From Actinomycetes bacterium (lineage in GTDB: Bacteria > Actinomycetota > Acidimicrobiia > Acidimicrobiales > Acidimicrobiaceae), in assembly GCA_021786375.1 (NCBI GenBank), contig JAJYNL010000084.1, forward strand, positions 66,022-99,824: DNA of 33,803 bases, written 5' to 3'. Below, piece by piece: positions 14,127 to 22,317 of this stretch. The notes under the pieces are model-generated. The model saw only the letters and a program-made list of their open reading frames with translations, was not told the DNA's origin and searched no databases. Position 1 is the stretch's first letter. Every line of letters starts with the position of its first letter. Made by a program: the position numbers and the translations under genes.

Positions 14127-15625
14127 TGGTTCGGCCGGTGGCCGATGCCGCCGAGGCACTGGATGGCGGGGGTTTTAAGGAGGCCGAGATTCTCCTCAGC
14201 GAGTTGCTGAGCAAGGCAGGAGTCGATGCCGGCGAGCCGCTGGCGGCTGACCCCGATGTGACCTCCATCTCCTTCGATTCGCGCAGGGTGGCCCCGGGGA
14301 GCCTTTTCGTCGCCCTTCCGGGCCGTAACTACGACGGAGCCTCCTTTGCTCTGGAGGCATTGGAACGAGGCGCCGTGGCCGTGCTCGGAGATCCCGTCCA
14401 GCTGGGTGGCAAAATTCCAGGGGACAGGGCGGTGGGAGCCGTGGCGCCCGGCCGCGCACTCCTGGCCGACCTGGCGCTGGCTCTCTACGGGGATGTCTCG
14501 GCTCAGCTTTCGCTGGTGGGAGTGACCGGAACCAACGGCAAGACCACCGTCACGCACCTGGTGAGTCACATTTGTTCGCGCAACGGGGTTCCCGCCTCGG
14601 TAATAGGAACCTTGAACGGCGAGCGCACGACACCCGAGGCCGCGGAGTTGTTCGAGCGGCTCGCCGACCGGCGGGATGCCGGGGACAAGGCGGTGGCGCT
14701 GGAGGTGTCCTCGATCGCCCTCGACCAGGAGCGCACCCGCAACCTGCGCTTTGCCGTGGCGGTTTTCACCAATCTGAGCCCGGACCATCTCGACTACCAC
14801 GGAACGATGGAGAACTACTTCGCCGCAAAGGCGCGGCTCTTCGCCCCCGGAGTGAGCGAATTCGCGGTGGTCAACCGGGACAGCAACTACGGCCGACGGC
14901 TGCTGGCCGGGCTGGAGATTGCCGGCGCCGGATACGGCCTGGCCGATGCCGAGGGTTTGACCTTCGCACACGGCGTGTCGGGCTTCCGACTGCGGGGCCG
15001 GAAAGTCGCCTTGCCACTCTTCGGCTTGCACAACGTTTACAACGTGCTCGCCGCTATAGCCGCCGCCGAGCGGCTGGGAGTGGGATTCGCCGACTGTGTC
15101 GGGGCCGTCGCCGACTTTCCCGGGGTCCCGGGCCGCCTCGAGCGGGTTAACCGCGGCGGGTCCCCGGCCGTTTACGTCGACTACGCCCACTCTCCCGACG
15201 CCCTCGACCAGGTTACCCAGGCGCTCCGCGGAGTCATGGACCCGGGCGGGCGTCTGATTGTCGTCTTCGGCGCTGGTGGAAACCGGGACCGCACCAAACG
15301 CGCGCTCATGGGTGCGGTGGTGGGCAAGGAGGCAGACTATGCGGTGGTCACCAACGACAACCCTCGCGACGAGGACCCTGCCGAAATTGCGGCGGAGATA
15401 ATCGCGGGATTCGCGGGGCATCGCCAGGGTTTCGGCTTTGAGGTGGTCTACGACCGGGCGGAGGCCATTGGCCGGGCGATCGGGATGGCCAGGGCTTCCG
15501 ACGTCGTGGTGATAGCCGGCAAGGGCCATGAGACGTACCAGATTTCCGGTGGGGTCACCCGGCACTTCAGTGACCAGGAGACGGCCCGGGAGGTGCTCGG
15601 GATGGCCAGGGAGGCCGCGCGTTGA
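14126..15625 (+). CDS. murE: MurE, UDP-MurNAc-Ala-Glu : meso-diaminopimelate ligase
   Basis: MurE adds the third amino acid to the peptidoglycan precursor in the cytoplasm, using ATP. The 499-residue protein has an N-terminal UDP-substrate domain (SISFDSRRVAPGSLFVALPG, 47-66), the ATP-binding loop GVTGTNGKTT (132-141), SPDHLDYHGTMENYF and VDYAHSPDALD. The substrate-selecting motif DNPR is present (Asp411-Arg414), which marks meso-DAP rather than lysine specificity and agrees with the dapE fragment at the window start. GTG 14123 is an alternative start one codon upstream (GTGATG); both overlap the ftsI stop. The next gene is mraY, whereas many dcw clusters have murF here. The protein has the length of MurE alone, so it is not a MurE-MurF fusion. 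Confidence 0.96.
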   Translation: MVRPVADAAEALDGGGFKEAEILLSELLSKAGVDAGEPLAADPDVTSISFDSRRVAPGSLFVALPGRNYDGASFALEALERGAVAVLGDPVQLGGKIPGDRAVGAVAPGRALLADLALALYGDVSAQLSLVGVTGTNGKTTVTHLVSHICSRNGVPASVIGTLNGERTTPEAAELFERLADRRDAGDKAVALEVSSIALDQERTRNLRFAVAVFTNLSPDHLDYHGTMENYFAAKARLFAPGVSEFAVVNRDSNYGRRLLAGLEIAGAGYGLADAEGLTFAHGVSGFRLRGRKVALPLFGLHNVYNVLAAIAAAERLGVGFADCVGAVADFPGVPGRLERVNRGGSPAVYVDYAHSPDALDQVTQALRGVMDPGGRLIVVFGAGGNRDRTKRALMGAVVGKEADYAVVTNDNPRDEDPAEIAAEIIAGFAGHRQGFGFEVVYDRAEAIGRAIGMARASDVVVIAGKGHETYQISGGVTRHFSDQETAREVLGMAREAAR

Positions 15626-16662
15626 TCGCCATCCTCGTTGGATCGGCCGTCGCTTTCCTCGTTTCGGTCTCCTCCACCAGCTATCTCATCCGCTTTCTTC
15701 GCTTGCGCCGCATCGGTCAGCACATCCGCGAGGACGGGCCCCAGCGCCACGTGACCAAGGCGGGCACTCCCACCATGGGAGGCTTGGCCATCCTCGGGGG
15801 CTTGTTGATCGGCTACCTGGCGGCACATGCGCGCTTGGGCGTCCCGATGACGAGCCAGGGCCTTGCCGTGCTCTTCGCGGCGCTGGGCGCCGGTCTGGTC
15901 GGTTATCTAGACGACCTGATCAAGGTGCGCAAGGCGCGTTCATTGGGCTTGACCAAGTCGGCCAAATCCGCCGGACAGGTGGTGGTGGCGCTCGGCTTCG
16001 CCTTTTTGGCCCATTACCTCGCCAAGGTCCCCTCGGAGATCGACTTCGTGCGTTATTCGGGCTTCTCGATGCATGTGCCCACCCCGGTGTGGATCGTCTT
16101 CGCGGCACTCATCATCATCAGCTCATCCAATGCGGTCAATCTGACCGACGGCCTGGACGGGCTGGCCTCTGGCGCCGCCATCTTCGCCTTCGGTTGCCTG
16201 ACCATCGTGGGATATTGGCAGTTCCGGCATCCGGGTGCCTACCACCTGGCCAGTTCCCTGGATATGGCAATCGTGGCCGTGGCCATGACCGGTGCGTTGA
16301 GCGGCTTTCTCTGGTGGAACGCGCCGCCGGCCAAGATATTCATGGGGGATACCGGCTCGCTGGCGGTAGGCGCGGCTCTGGGTGCCGCGACCCTGGTGAT
16401 GGGCCTCGACCTCTGGCTGGCGGTGCTGGCCGGCCTTTTCGTCATGGAGACGCTCTCGGTGGTGATCCAGGTGATCTCCTACCGCGTCTTCCACAAGCGG
16501 GTCTTCAAGATGGCGCCCTTCCATCACCACTTCGAACTGGCGGGTTGGCCGGAGACCACGGTGATCATCCGCTTCTGGATGATGGCGGGCCTTTTCACCG
16601 CTCTTGCCCTCGGACTCTTCTACGCCGACTTCCTCGCGCTGCCCCAGGTGGTGAAGCCATGA
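15622..16662 (+). CDS. mraY: MraY, phospho-MurNAc-pentapeptide transferase
   Basis: MraY transfers phospho-MurNAc-pentapeptide to undecaprenyl phosphate, giving lipid I. The 346-residue polytopic membrane protein carries the family motifs in order: RHVTKAGTPTMGGLAIL, LDDLIKVRKARSLGL (catalytic Asp pair and Lys), the Asn/Asp motif SNAVNLTDGLDGLASG, FMGDTGSLAVG and the cytoplasmic loop MAPFHHHFELAGWPE. Ten hydrophobic segments are expected from the spacing. The start is a TTG at 15622 that overlaps the murE TGA (TTGA); starting on TTG may lower output relative to its neighbours. The TGA at 16660-16662 overlaps murD by 4 bp. Confidence 0.96.
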   Translation: MIAILVGSAVAFLVSVSSTSYLIRFLRLRRIGQHIREDGPQRHVTKAGTPTMGGLAILGGLLIGYLAAHARLGVPMTSQGLAVLFAALGAGLVGYLDDLIKVRKARSLGLTKSAKSAGQVVVALGFAFLAHYLAKVPSEIDFVRYSGFSMHVPTPVWIVFAALIIISSSNAVNLTDGLDGLASGAAIFAFGCLTIVGYWQFRHPGAYHLASSLDMAIVAVAMTGALSGFLWWNAPPAKIFMGDTGSLAVGAALGAATLVMGLDLWLAVLAGLFVMETLSVVIQVISYRVFHKRVFKMAPFHHHFELAGWPETTVIIRFWMMAGLFTALALGLFYADFLALPQVVKP

Positions 16663-17963
16663 CCGAGTTCGACTGGGGATCGATGCGCGGCGCACCGGTG
16701 CTGATCGGCGGCTACGGCATCGCCGGTCGTGCCGCTTACCGGCTGGTCCGTGAGCTTGGGGCACAGGCGGCCGTCTTCGAGGACGGGGCCAATCGGCCCG
16801 AAGAGGGTGTCGAGACGATGTCAACCTTGGAGGAGCTGGGAGCGCGCCTGGACTCCTTCGATCTGGTCGTCGTCTCCCCGGGGGTTCACCCCTCCCACCT
16901 CCTCTACTCGCGTCCCGGCAAGGTGGCGAGCGAGCTGGCCCTGGCGCGGCGCTTCCTGGAAGTGCCAATCATCGCGGTGACCGGCACCAACGGCAAGACC
17001 ACGGTGACCACGCTCGTCTCGAGGATGCTGAGCAGGTCGGGGGTGGACAACCTAGCGGTGGGAAACATCGGCGAGCCGATTAGTGCCCACGTCCTCGCAC
17101 CACCTTCGATGCTGGTGGTCGAGGCCTCCTCTTTCCAGCTCGCCTACACCGACTCCCTGGCACCCGCGCAAGCCGCCTTCCTGAACTTTGCGCCCGATCA
17201 CCTCGATTGGCACGGGAGCATGGAAGCCTACCTTGCCGCCAAGGCCCGCGTTGCGGAGGGAATGGACGAGGGTGCACCCATCTGGGTTCCCGCCGGAGAG
17301 GCCCGCATATCCGCCTCACTGGCTGCCAGCCTTGGCAGGCTGCATGAAATTCCCGGGCCTGGCGCCGAGGTGGCGGGGGACAAGGTGCGCATAGCCGGCC
17401 AGGAGATCGTCCGGGTTTCGTCACTGCGGCGCTCCCTCCCACACGACCTGCTCAATTTCTGCTTTGCTGGGGCCATGGCCATGGCGGCCGGTGCCGACGC
17501 CGGCTCGGTGGGGGCGGTGATGGAGGAGTTCACCGGCCTGGCGCATCGCATGGAGCTGATCGGAGAGGTGGAGGGCCATGCCGTCTACAACGACTCCAAG
17601 GCCACCACTCCGGATGCGGTCCTGTGCGACATGGAGTCCATTAGCCGGGCTGTGCTCATAGCCGGAGGGCGGAACAAGGGCGTGGATCTCGCGCCGCTGG
17701 CCTCGCTGGCCCCGCGCGTTAGCGCGGTGGTAGCCATTGGCGAGGCGGCCGGCGAGGTTGAAGCCGCGTTCAGGGGCACCGGCGCCAAAGTGGTTCGCGC
17801 CGACGGGATGGATCAGGCCGTCGCCTCCGCCTTTGCTTTAGCGGGCAGGGGAGACGCGGTGGTGCTCGGACCCGCCTGTACTTCTTGGGACGCCTACACG
17901 TCGTATGCGGAGCGTGGAGAGGATTTTCGCCGCGCGGTGCGCGAACGGGGGAAGGGGCAGTAG
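16659..17963 (+). CDS. murD: MurD, UDP-MurNAc-L-alanine : D-glutamate ligase
   Basis: MurD adds D-glutamate to UDP-MurNAc-L-Ala in the cytoplasm. It has 434 residues from ATG 16659, which sits on an ATGA overlap with mraY. The N-terminal Rossmann-like domain has GGYGIAGRAAYRLV (17-30) and VVSPGVHPS. The ATP loop AVTGTNGKTTVTTLV spans 106-120. NFAPDHLDWHGSMEAYLAAKARV and LAHRMELIGEVEGHAVYNDSKATTPDA (split in two here by the text limit: LAHRMELIGEV, then YNDSKATTPDA) are conserved Mur-ligase segments, with LIAGGRNKG and GPACTSWDAYTSYAERGEDF near the end. The open frame upstream into mraY is a shadow. The TAG at 17961-17963 directly abuts the ftsW ATG. Confidence 0.96.
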   Translation: MTEFDWGSMRGAPVLIGGYGIAGRAAYRLVRELGAQAAVFEDGANRPEEGVETMSTLEELGARLDSFDLVVVSPGVHPSHLLYSRPGKVASELALARRFLEVPIIAVTGTNGKTTVTTLVSRMLSRSGVDNLAVGNIGEPISAHVLAPPSMLVVEASSFQLAYTDSLAPAQAAFLNFAPDHLDWHGSMEAYLAAKARVAEGMDEGAPIWVPAGEARISASLAASLGRLHEIPGPGAEVAGDKVRIAGQEIVRVSSLRRSLPHDLLNFCFAGAMAMAAGADAGSVGAVMEEFTGLAHRMELIGEVEGHAVYNDSKATTPDAVLCDMESISRAVLIAGGRNKGVDLAPLASLAPRVSAVVAIGEAAGEVEAAFRGTGAKVVRADGMDQAVASAFALAGRGDAVVLGPACTSWDAYTSYAERGEDFRRAVRERGKGQ

Positions 17964-19367
17964 ATGGCCGTTGGCTTTGGAAAGGGAAAGGAGGCATCCG
18001 TGTCCAAGGGACGAGGAACTGCGGCGCCAAGGACCAGCGGGACAGCCAGGCCGGTCCGCGAGGCCCCGGGCCCTGGCCGTCGCGTGCTCTCCTTGGTGAG
18101 GGAGGCACCCGGGCCCGCGGGGCACGGGACCCCTTGGGCTTACATCGACCTCGACGAGCCCGGTGCCAGCCGCAAGGTGCCGGTGCGCGATGGGCTCTTT
18201 TCGCCTTCGCGGTCAACCGGTCTCAGTTTCGCGCTTTTGGTGCTGCTCGCCCTGCTTGTGCTGGTGGGTGCGGCAATGGTGCTCTCCACCAGCTTCGTGG
18301 CCAGCCTTGGCCCGAATGGTTCGGGTTCGCCGTTTGCCATCTTCGAGCGCCAGCTGGTATGGATCGTTGTCGGCTTCGCGGCCTTCTTTCTGGTTTCACG
18401 GGTGAACCCGCGCCGCATCGCCCCCGTCTCCCGTTTCCTTCTGCCTCCCGCGATCCTGCTTCTCCTGGTGGTGCTGGTTCCCGGCGTGGGCGTCACCGTC
18501 GGCGGCTCCAGCCGCTGGCTGGGTATCTCCTTTCTCCGCTTCCAGCCTTCCGAGATGGCCAAGGCGGCCGTGGTGCTCTACCTGGCCGGCTTCTTCACCC
18601 CGGCGGTGCCCGAGCGCCTGCACAAGCTCAAGGCGGCCGGCCCGGCCATCGGGCTGAGCGGCCTGGCCGCGGTGCTGGTCCTACTCGAGCCGGACATGGG
18701 GACAGCGCTCGTGATCGGCACCATCCTGCTCGGTGTGCTCTTCCTGGCGGGCATGCGCATGCGCACCTACGTGCCGTTCGTGACGGTGACCGTAGCGCTT
18801 GCCACCGTCGCGGCCCTGGCCCAGAGCTACCGGCGCAATCGCCTTCTCTCCTTCCTGCATCCCTGGAAGAACCGGCTTCTGTACTCCTACCAGGAGGTGC
18901 AGGGCCTGGTCGCGTTCGCGACCGGCGGGCTGCACGGGGTGGGCCTGGGCGCCGGCTCGGCCAAGTGGGGATATCTGCCGAACTCCCAGACCGACTTCAT
19001 CTACGCGGTGCTGGGCCAGGAGGCGGGCTTGATCGGCTGCCTGGTGGTTCTGGTCGCGCTGGCCGCCCTGACGGTGGTGATCATCAAGATCGGCCTCAAT
19101 GCCTCCAGCCGCTTCGAGTTCCTTTTCTGCTCCGGTGTGGCCATGTGGATCGGCGCCCAGACGCTCTTCAACATCGGCGCAGTGGTCGGAGTCCTGCCGG
19201 TTACCGGAGTCCCGCTGCCGCTTATATCCGCAGGAGGCACCTCGCTGGTGGTTCTCATGGCCGCTCTCGGGCTCGTGAACGGGACCGCCCGCCGCCCCGC
19301 GGAGCGTTACGACCGGGGGACGGCCCCTAACCACTCGATCAGGTCAGAGGCTCCAAGCGCGCGGTGA
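17964..19367 (+). CDS. ftsW: FtsW, septal peptidoglycan glycosyltransferase (SEDS family)
   Basis: FtsW polymerises lipid II into septal glycan strands in complex with FtsI. The 467-residue SEDS protein has a long basic cytoplasmic N-terminus (about 80 residues, Gly/Pro/Arg-rich) before the first membrane segment (86-108). Conserved segments include GGSSRWLGISFLRFQPSEMAK, LLEPDMGTALVI, YSYQEVQGLVAFATGG, NSQTDFIYAVLGQEAGLIG and PVTGVPLPLISAGGTSL. Two starts are credible: ATG 17964 with GGAAGGGG upstream, and GTG 18000 with AAAGGAGG 5 bp upstream, which removes 12 residues. It is the last gene of the cluster; no murG, murC, ftsQ or ftsZ follows. Its 3' end overlaps the convergent tryptophanase gene by 29 bp. 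Confidence 0.95.
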   Translation: MAVGFGKGKEASVSKGRGTAAPRTSGTARPVREAPGPGRRVLSLVREAPGPAGHGTPWAYIDLDEPGASRKVPVRDGLFSPSRSTGLSFALLVLLALLVLVGAAMVLSTSFVASLGPNGSGSPFAIFERQLVWIVVGFAAFFLVSRVNPRRIAPVSRFLLPPAILLLLVVLVPGVGVTVGGSSRWLGISFLRFQPSEMAKAAVVLYLAGFFTPAVPERLHKLKAAGPAIGLSGLAAVLVLLEPDMGTALVIGTILLGVLFLAGMRMRTYVPFVTVTVALATVAALAQSYRRNRLLSFLHPWKNRLLYSYQEVQGLVAFATGGLHGVGLGAGSAKWGYLPNSQTDFIYAVLGQEAGLIGCLVVLVALAALTVVIIKIGLNASSRFEFLFCSGVAMWIGAQTLFNIGAVVGVLPVTGVPLPLISAGGTSLVVLMAALGLVNGTARRPAERYDRGTAPNHSIRSEAPSAR

Positions 19368-20715
19368 AGTGGCGCAAGACCTTCGGCGCTTGGGTTATCA
19401 GGTAGCCGGGAAGGCTCTCAGCCCTTGACTTCACCTCGGTGCACACCTCGATGACATAGTCGATGTGGCTCTGGGTGTAGGTGCGCCGCGGGATCGCCAG
19501 ACGGACCAGCTCCATCGCCGCCGGCTTCTCGGTGCCGTCAGGCTGCATCCCGAACATGAGCGTTCCGATCTCGCAGCCGCGGACTCCGCCGACCTCGTAG
19601 AGCGCCACGGCCAAGGATTGGCCCGGGTACTGGAGTGGGTTGATGTGGGGGAGCATCTCCCTGGCGTCGATGTAGATTGCATGGCCGCCGTAGGGCATCA
19701 CAACCGGTATCCCTGCCTTGGTGAGGCCCTCGCCCAGGTAGGAGGTGGAGGCTATGCGGTATTGCAGATAGTCGTGGGAGACCGCCTCGGACAGGCCTTG
19801 GGCAACCGCCTCGAGGTCGCGGCCGGCCAGGCCGCCGTAGGTGGGGAAACCTTCGGTGAGTATCAGCATATTGCGGCACTGCGTGGCCATCTCCGGGTCG
19901 TTCATGGCCAGCCATCCGCCGATGTTGCCCAGGGGATCCTTCTTGGCGCTCATGGTCATGCCGTCGGCATAGCTCGCCATCTCCCGCACAATGTCTGCCA
20001 CGTCGGCGTTCGCGTAGCCCTCTTCGCGAAGCTTGATGAACCAGGCGTTCTCGGCAAATCGGCAGGCGTCCAGGAAGAAGGGGATTCCGTGGGCGTGCGC
20101 CACCGCCGAGACCTCGCGGATGTTGGCCATGGAGACAGGCTGACCGCCACCGGAGTTGTTGGTGATGGTGAGCATGACCACCGGGACGTTCTCGGCCCCG
20201 GTCTCGCCGATGAATGTCTCGAGGGCGGCGATGTCCATGTTTCCCTTGAAGGGATGCAGGGCCTTGGGGTCGTGCCCCTCGGCGATTACCAGGTCGACGG
20301 CGGTTGCACCGGTGAACTCCACGTTGGCACGGGTGGTGTCGAAGTGGGTGTTGGAGGGCACGGACCTGCCCGGGCCGCCGATGACGGAGAAGAGTATCTT
20401 CTCCGCGGCTCTCCCCTGGTGGGTCGGTATCACGTGGGCGAAGTCGAAGAGGTTGGTGACCGCGGCGTGGAAGATCTCCCACGAGGGTGAGCCGGCGTAG
20501 GACTCGTCGCCGTGCTGGATCGCCGCCCACTGGTCGCGGCTCATCGCCCCGGTGCCGGAGTCGGTGAGCAGGTCGATCAGAACCTCCTTGGCCGGGAGGT
20601 TGAAGACGTTGTAACCCGCTTTTGCCAGTGCCGCCCGGCGCTCGTCCTCGGTGGTGAGCCGGATCGGTTCCACCGAGTGGATCCGGAAGGGCTCGATGAC
20701 GGTCTTGAAAGTCAT
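19339..20715 (-). CDS. tnaA: Tryptophanase (tryptophan indole-lyase)-like beta-eliminating lyase
   Basis: This PLP enzyme would cleave L-tryptophan to indole, pyruvate and ammonia. The 458-residue protein aligns along its length with tryptophanase and tyrosine phenol-lyase: HGDESYAGSPSW, PTHQGRAAEKI, NNSGGGQPVSMANIREV, PFFLDACRFAENAWFIK, the PLP-lysine motif MSAKKDPLGNIGG, EGFPTYGGLAGRD and the C-terminal PKVLRHFTARL. Residues that separate the two enzymes favour tryptophanase. THFDTT keeps the Asp corresponding to E. coli TnaA Asp137 (Thr in tyrosine phenol-lyase), and GCEIG keeps the Ile corresponding to Ile396 (Arg381 in tyrosine phenol-lyase); Cys replaces the usual Val394. No TnaC leader peptide or TnaB permease gene is nearby. 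The gene stands alone, convergent with ftsW and divergent from coxM. Confidence 0.88.
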   Translation of the reverse strand: MTFKTVIEPFRIHSVEPIRLTTEDERRAALAKAGYNVFNLPAKEVLIDLLTDSGTGAMSRDQWAAIQHGDESYAGSPSWEIFHAAVTNLFDFAHVIPTHQGRAAEKILFSVIGGPGRSVPSNTHFDTTRANVEFTGATAVDLVIAEGHDPKALHPFKGNMDIAALETFIGETGAENVPVVMLTITNNSGGGQPVSMANIREVSAVAHAHGIPFFLDACRFAENAWFIKLREEGYANADVADIVREMASYADGMTMSAKKDPLGNIGGWLAMNDPEMATQCRNMLILTEGFPTYGGLAGRDLEAVAQGLSEAVSHDYLQYRIASTSYLGEGLTKAGIPVVMPYGGHAIYIDAREMLPHINPLQYPGQSLAVALYEVGGVRGCEIGTLMFGMQPDGTEKPAAMELVRLAIPRRTYTQSHIDYVIEVCTEVKSRAESLPGYLITQAPKVLRHFTARLEPLT

Positions 20716-20947
20716 GGCGTGATGCTATCTCCGCCTGCCGGCCCGCGCCATTGTCGCCCGGGCGCCGAATGGCGGCATAGTTGCCCGGCAAAGGGTTGCC
20801 ATCGTGGTATAAATATCAGCGGGGGATTCATGAGCGGGCATTGCGCCCGTGCCCTGTCGGCCCGCACGGTTGGGGGCCGAAGCTGTCCGCATTGCACATC
20901 CCTCGGGGGTCCAGGGGATGGGGTGGTGCCAAAACCGGGGGGTGTCG
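20716..20947 (+). other. 232-bp divergent region with coxM leader
   Basis: This gap separates tnaA (minus) from coxM (plus). It contains an extended -10 at 20805-20813, giving an untranslated coxM leader of about 125 bases. The leader has a hairpin CGGGC-ATTGC-GCCCG at 20835-20849, a second stem CATCCC (20897-20902) / GGGATG (20915-20920), and two copies of GCATTGC (20838-20844, 20889-20895). The G-run at 20937-20942 is the likely ribosome site. No known riboswitch class was recognised by eye. No promoter for tnaA was recognised. Confidence 0.45.
20805..20813 (+). promoter_or_regulatory. Extended -10 promoter of the cox operon
   Basis: TGGTATAAA matches TGnTATAAT with one mismatch; TTGCCC at 20781-20786 is 21 bp upstream, too far for a standard -35. 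It is the only good promoter-like element between tnaA and coxM and would place the transcript start near 20820. Confidence 0.5.
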
Positions 20948-21829
20948 ATGCAGGTTCCTGCGCCTGTGGAGTACGAGCGTGCCTTGAGCGTCGAGGAAGC
21001 CATTGCTCTGCTAGTCAAACATGGCTCCGAGTCGCGACTGATCGCAGGCGGCCACAGCCTACTGCCGATGATGAAGCTGCGTCTGGCCCGGCCCGAGGTG
21101 GTGATAGACATCAACCCGCTTGCCGGAGCGCTCTCCTACGTACGCCGGGAAGGCGACGAGTTGGCGATCGGGGCCATGACGCGCCATGCCGATCTCCTGG
21201 CTTCGGCCCTGGTCTCCGAACACGCGCCGATCATCGCCGAGGCCGAGCGGGTCATCGCCGACCCGGTGGTGCGCAATCGGGGCACCGTGGGAGGATCCCT
21301 CTGCCAGGCCGACCCCGCCGAGGACCTCTCCGCAGTCTTCGCCGCACTCGGGGCGACGGTGCGTATACGCGGTCCCCGTGGCGAGCGCAGCGTCGACATC
21401 GACTCCTTTCACACCGGCCCCTATACCACCGTGGTTGAGCCCGATGAGATCCTGACCGAGGTCCGGGTGCGGATACATCCCGGTGCCAGCAGCGCCTACG
21501 AGAAGGTGGAGCGAAGAGTGGGCGATTGGGCGATCGCTGCCGCCGGAGCGATGCTTCAGGTCTCCGGGGCGGCCATCACCTCGGCGCGCATAGGGCTGGC
21601 GGCCGTAGGCGCAGAGGCCTTCCGGGCCCCGCGCGCCGAGGCGCTGCTCTCGGGCAAGGAGGGCTCCCCCGAGCTGTTCGCTGCGGCCGGCGCCGAGGCG
21701 GGCAGGGAGTGCAACCCGCACTCGGATCAGCGTGGCCCCGAGGACTACAAGCGTCATCTGGTCTCGGTGCTGACCGAGCGCGCGCTCTCGCGCGCGTACG
21801 CCAGGGCTAGCGGAGGAGCAGCAAGATGA
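20948..21829 (+). CDS. coxM: CO dehydrogenase medium (FAD) subunit, CoxM
   Basis: CoxM carries FAD and passes electrons from the iron-sulfur subunit of aerobic molybdenum CO dehydrogenase to the quinone pool. From ATG 20948 it has 293 residues. The two FAD-binding motifs are AGGHSLLPMMKLRL (33-46) and TVGGSLCQADPAEDL (113-127). The C-terminal CO-dehydrogenase flavoprotein domain (EKVERRVGDWAIAAAGAML onwards) is complete. An in-frame GTG at 20942 is possible, but the G-rich ribosome site at 20937-20942 suits the ATG. The M-S-L gene order that begins here is that of form I CO dehydrogenase operons. The ATGA at 21826-21829 couples it to coxS. Confidence 0.92.
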   Translation: MQVPAPVEYERALSVEEAIALLVKHGSESRLIAGGHSLLPMMKLRLARPEVVIDINPLAGALSYVRREGDELAIGAMTRHADLLASALVSEHAPIIAEAERVIADPVVRNRGTVGGSLCQADPAEDLSAVFAALGATVRIRGPRGERSVDIDSFHTGPYTTVVEPDEILTEVRVRIHPGASSAYEKVERRVGDWAIAAAGAMLQVSGAAITSARIGLAAVGAEAFRAPRAEALLSGKEGSPELFAAAGAEAGRECNPHSDQRGPEDYKRHLVSVLTERALSRAYARASGGAAR

Positions 21830-22317
21830 GAATCGAGATGAACGTCAACGGCAGGCCGATGGCCGCCGAGGCGGAGGGGCGCACCCTGCTGGTGCACTTT
21901 CTCCGCGACACCCTGGGACTTACCGGCACCCACTGGGGCTGTGACACTACCAATTGCGGGGTGTGCGTGGTGTGGCTGGACGGCAAGCCGGTGAAGTCCT
22001 GCACCGTGCTGGCGGCCATGGCCGACGGACACGAGGTGCGCACCGTGGAGGGGCTGGAGGGCGAATCCGGGCTGGACCCCGTCCAGGAGGGGTTCATGCG
22101 CATGCACGGGCTGCAGTGCGGCTTTTGCACGCCGGGCATGATGATGACCGCGCGTTGGCTGCTCGACCAGAATCCCGACCCCAGCGAGACCGAGATCCGC
22201 GAGGCGATCTCCGGCCAGATCTGCCGCTGCACGGGATACGAGAACATTGTCCGGGCCGTCCGCTGGGCGGCCGAACACCCGCAAGGGGCTGACGAGAGCG
22301 AGGGGGTAAACGCATGA
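21826..22317 (+). CDS. coxS: CO dehydrogenase small (2x[2Fe-2S]) subunit, CoxS
   Basis: CoxS relays electrons from the Mo-Cu centre to the flavin through two [2Fe-2S] clusters. The 163-residue protein has the plant-ferredoxin-type cluster ligands Cys39, Cys44, Cys47 and Cys59 (GCDTTNCGVCVV, VKSC). The second, helical-domain cluster has Cys98, Cys101, Cys133 and Cys135 (QCGFCTPGMMM, ICRCTGYENIV). All eight cysteines are present and the length is normal. Both ends overlap neighbours by ATGA, so expression is expected to be tightly coupled to coxM and coxL. Confidence 0.95.
   Translation: MRIEMNVNGRPMAAEAEGRTLLVHFLRDTLGLTGTHWGCDTTNCGVCVVWLDGKPVKSCTVLAAMADGHEVRTVEGLEGESGLDPVQEGFMRMHGLQCGFCTPGMMMTARWLLDQNPDPSETEIREAISGQICRCTGYENIVRAVRWAAEHPQGADESEGVNA

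Noticed and set aside
13943-15565. 540-codon open frame on the minus strand across ftsI and murE
   Set aside because: It is antisense to MurE, which has all its motifs, and the translated product has no recognisable domain. High GC content leaves antisense frames open.
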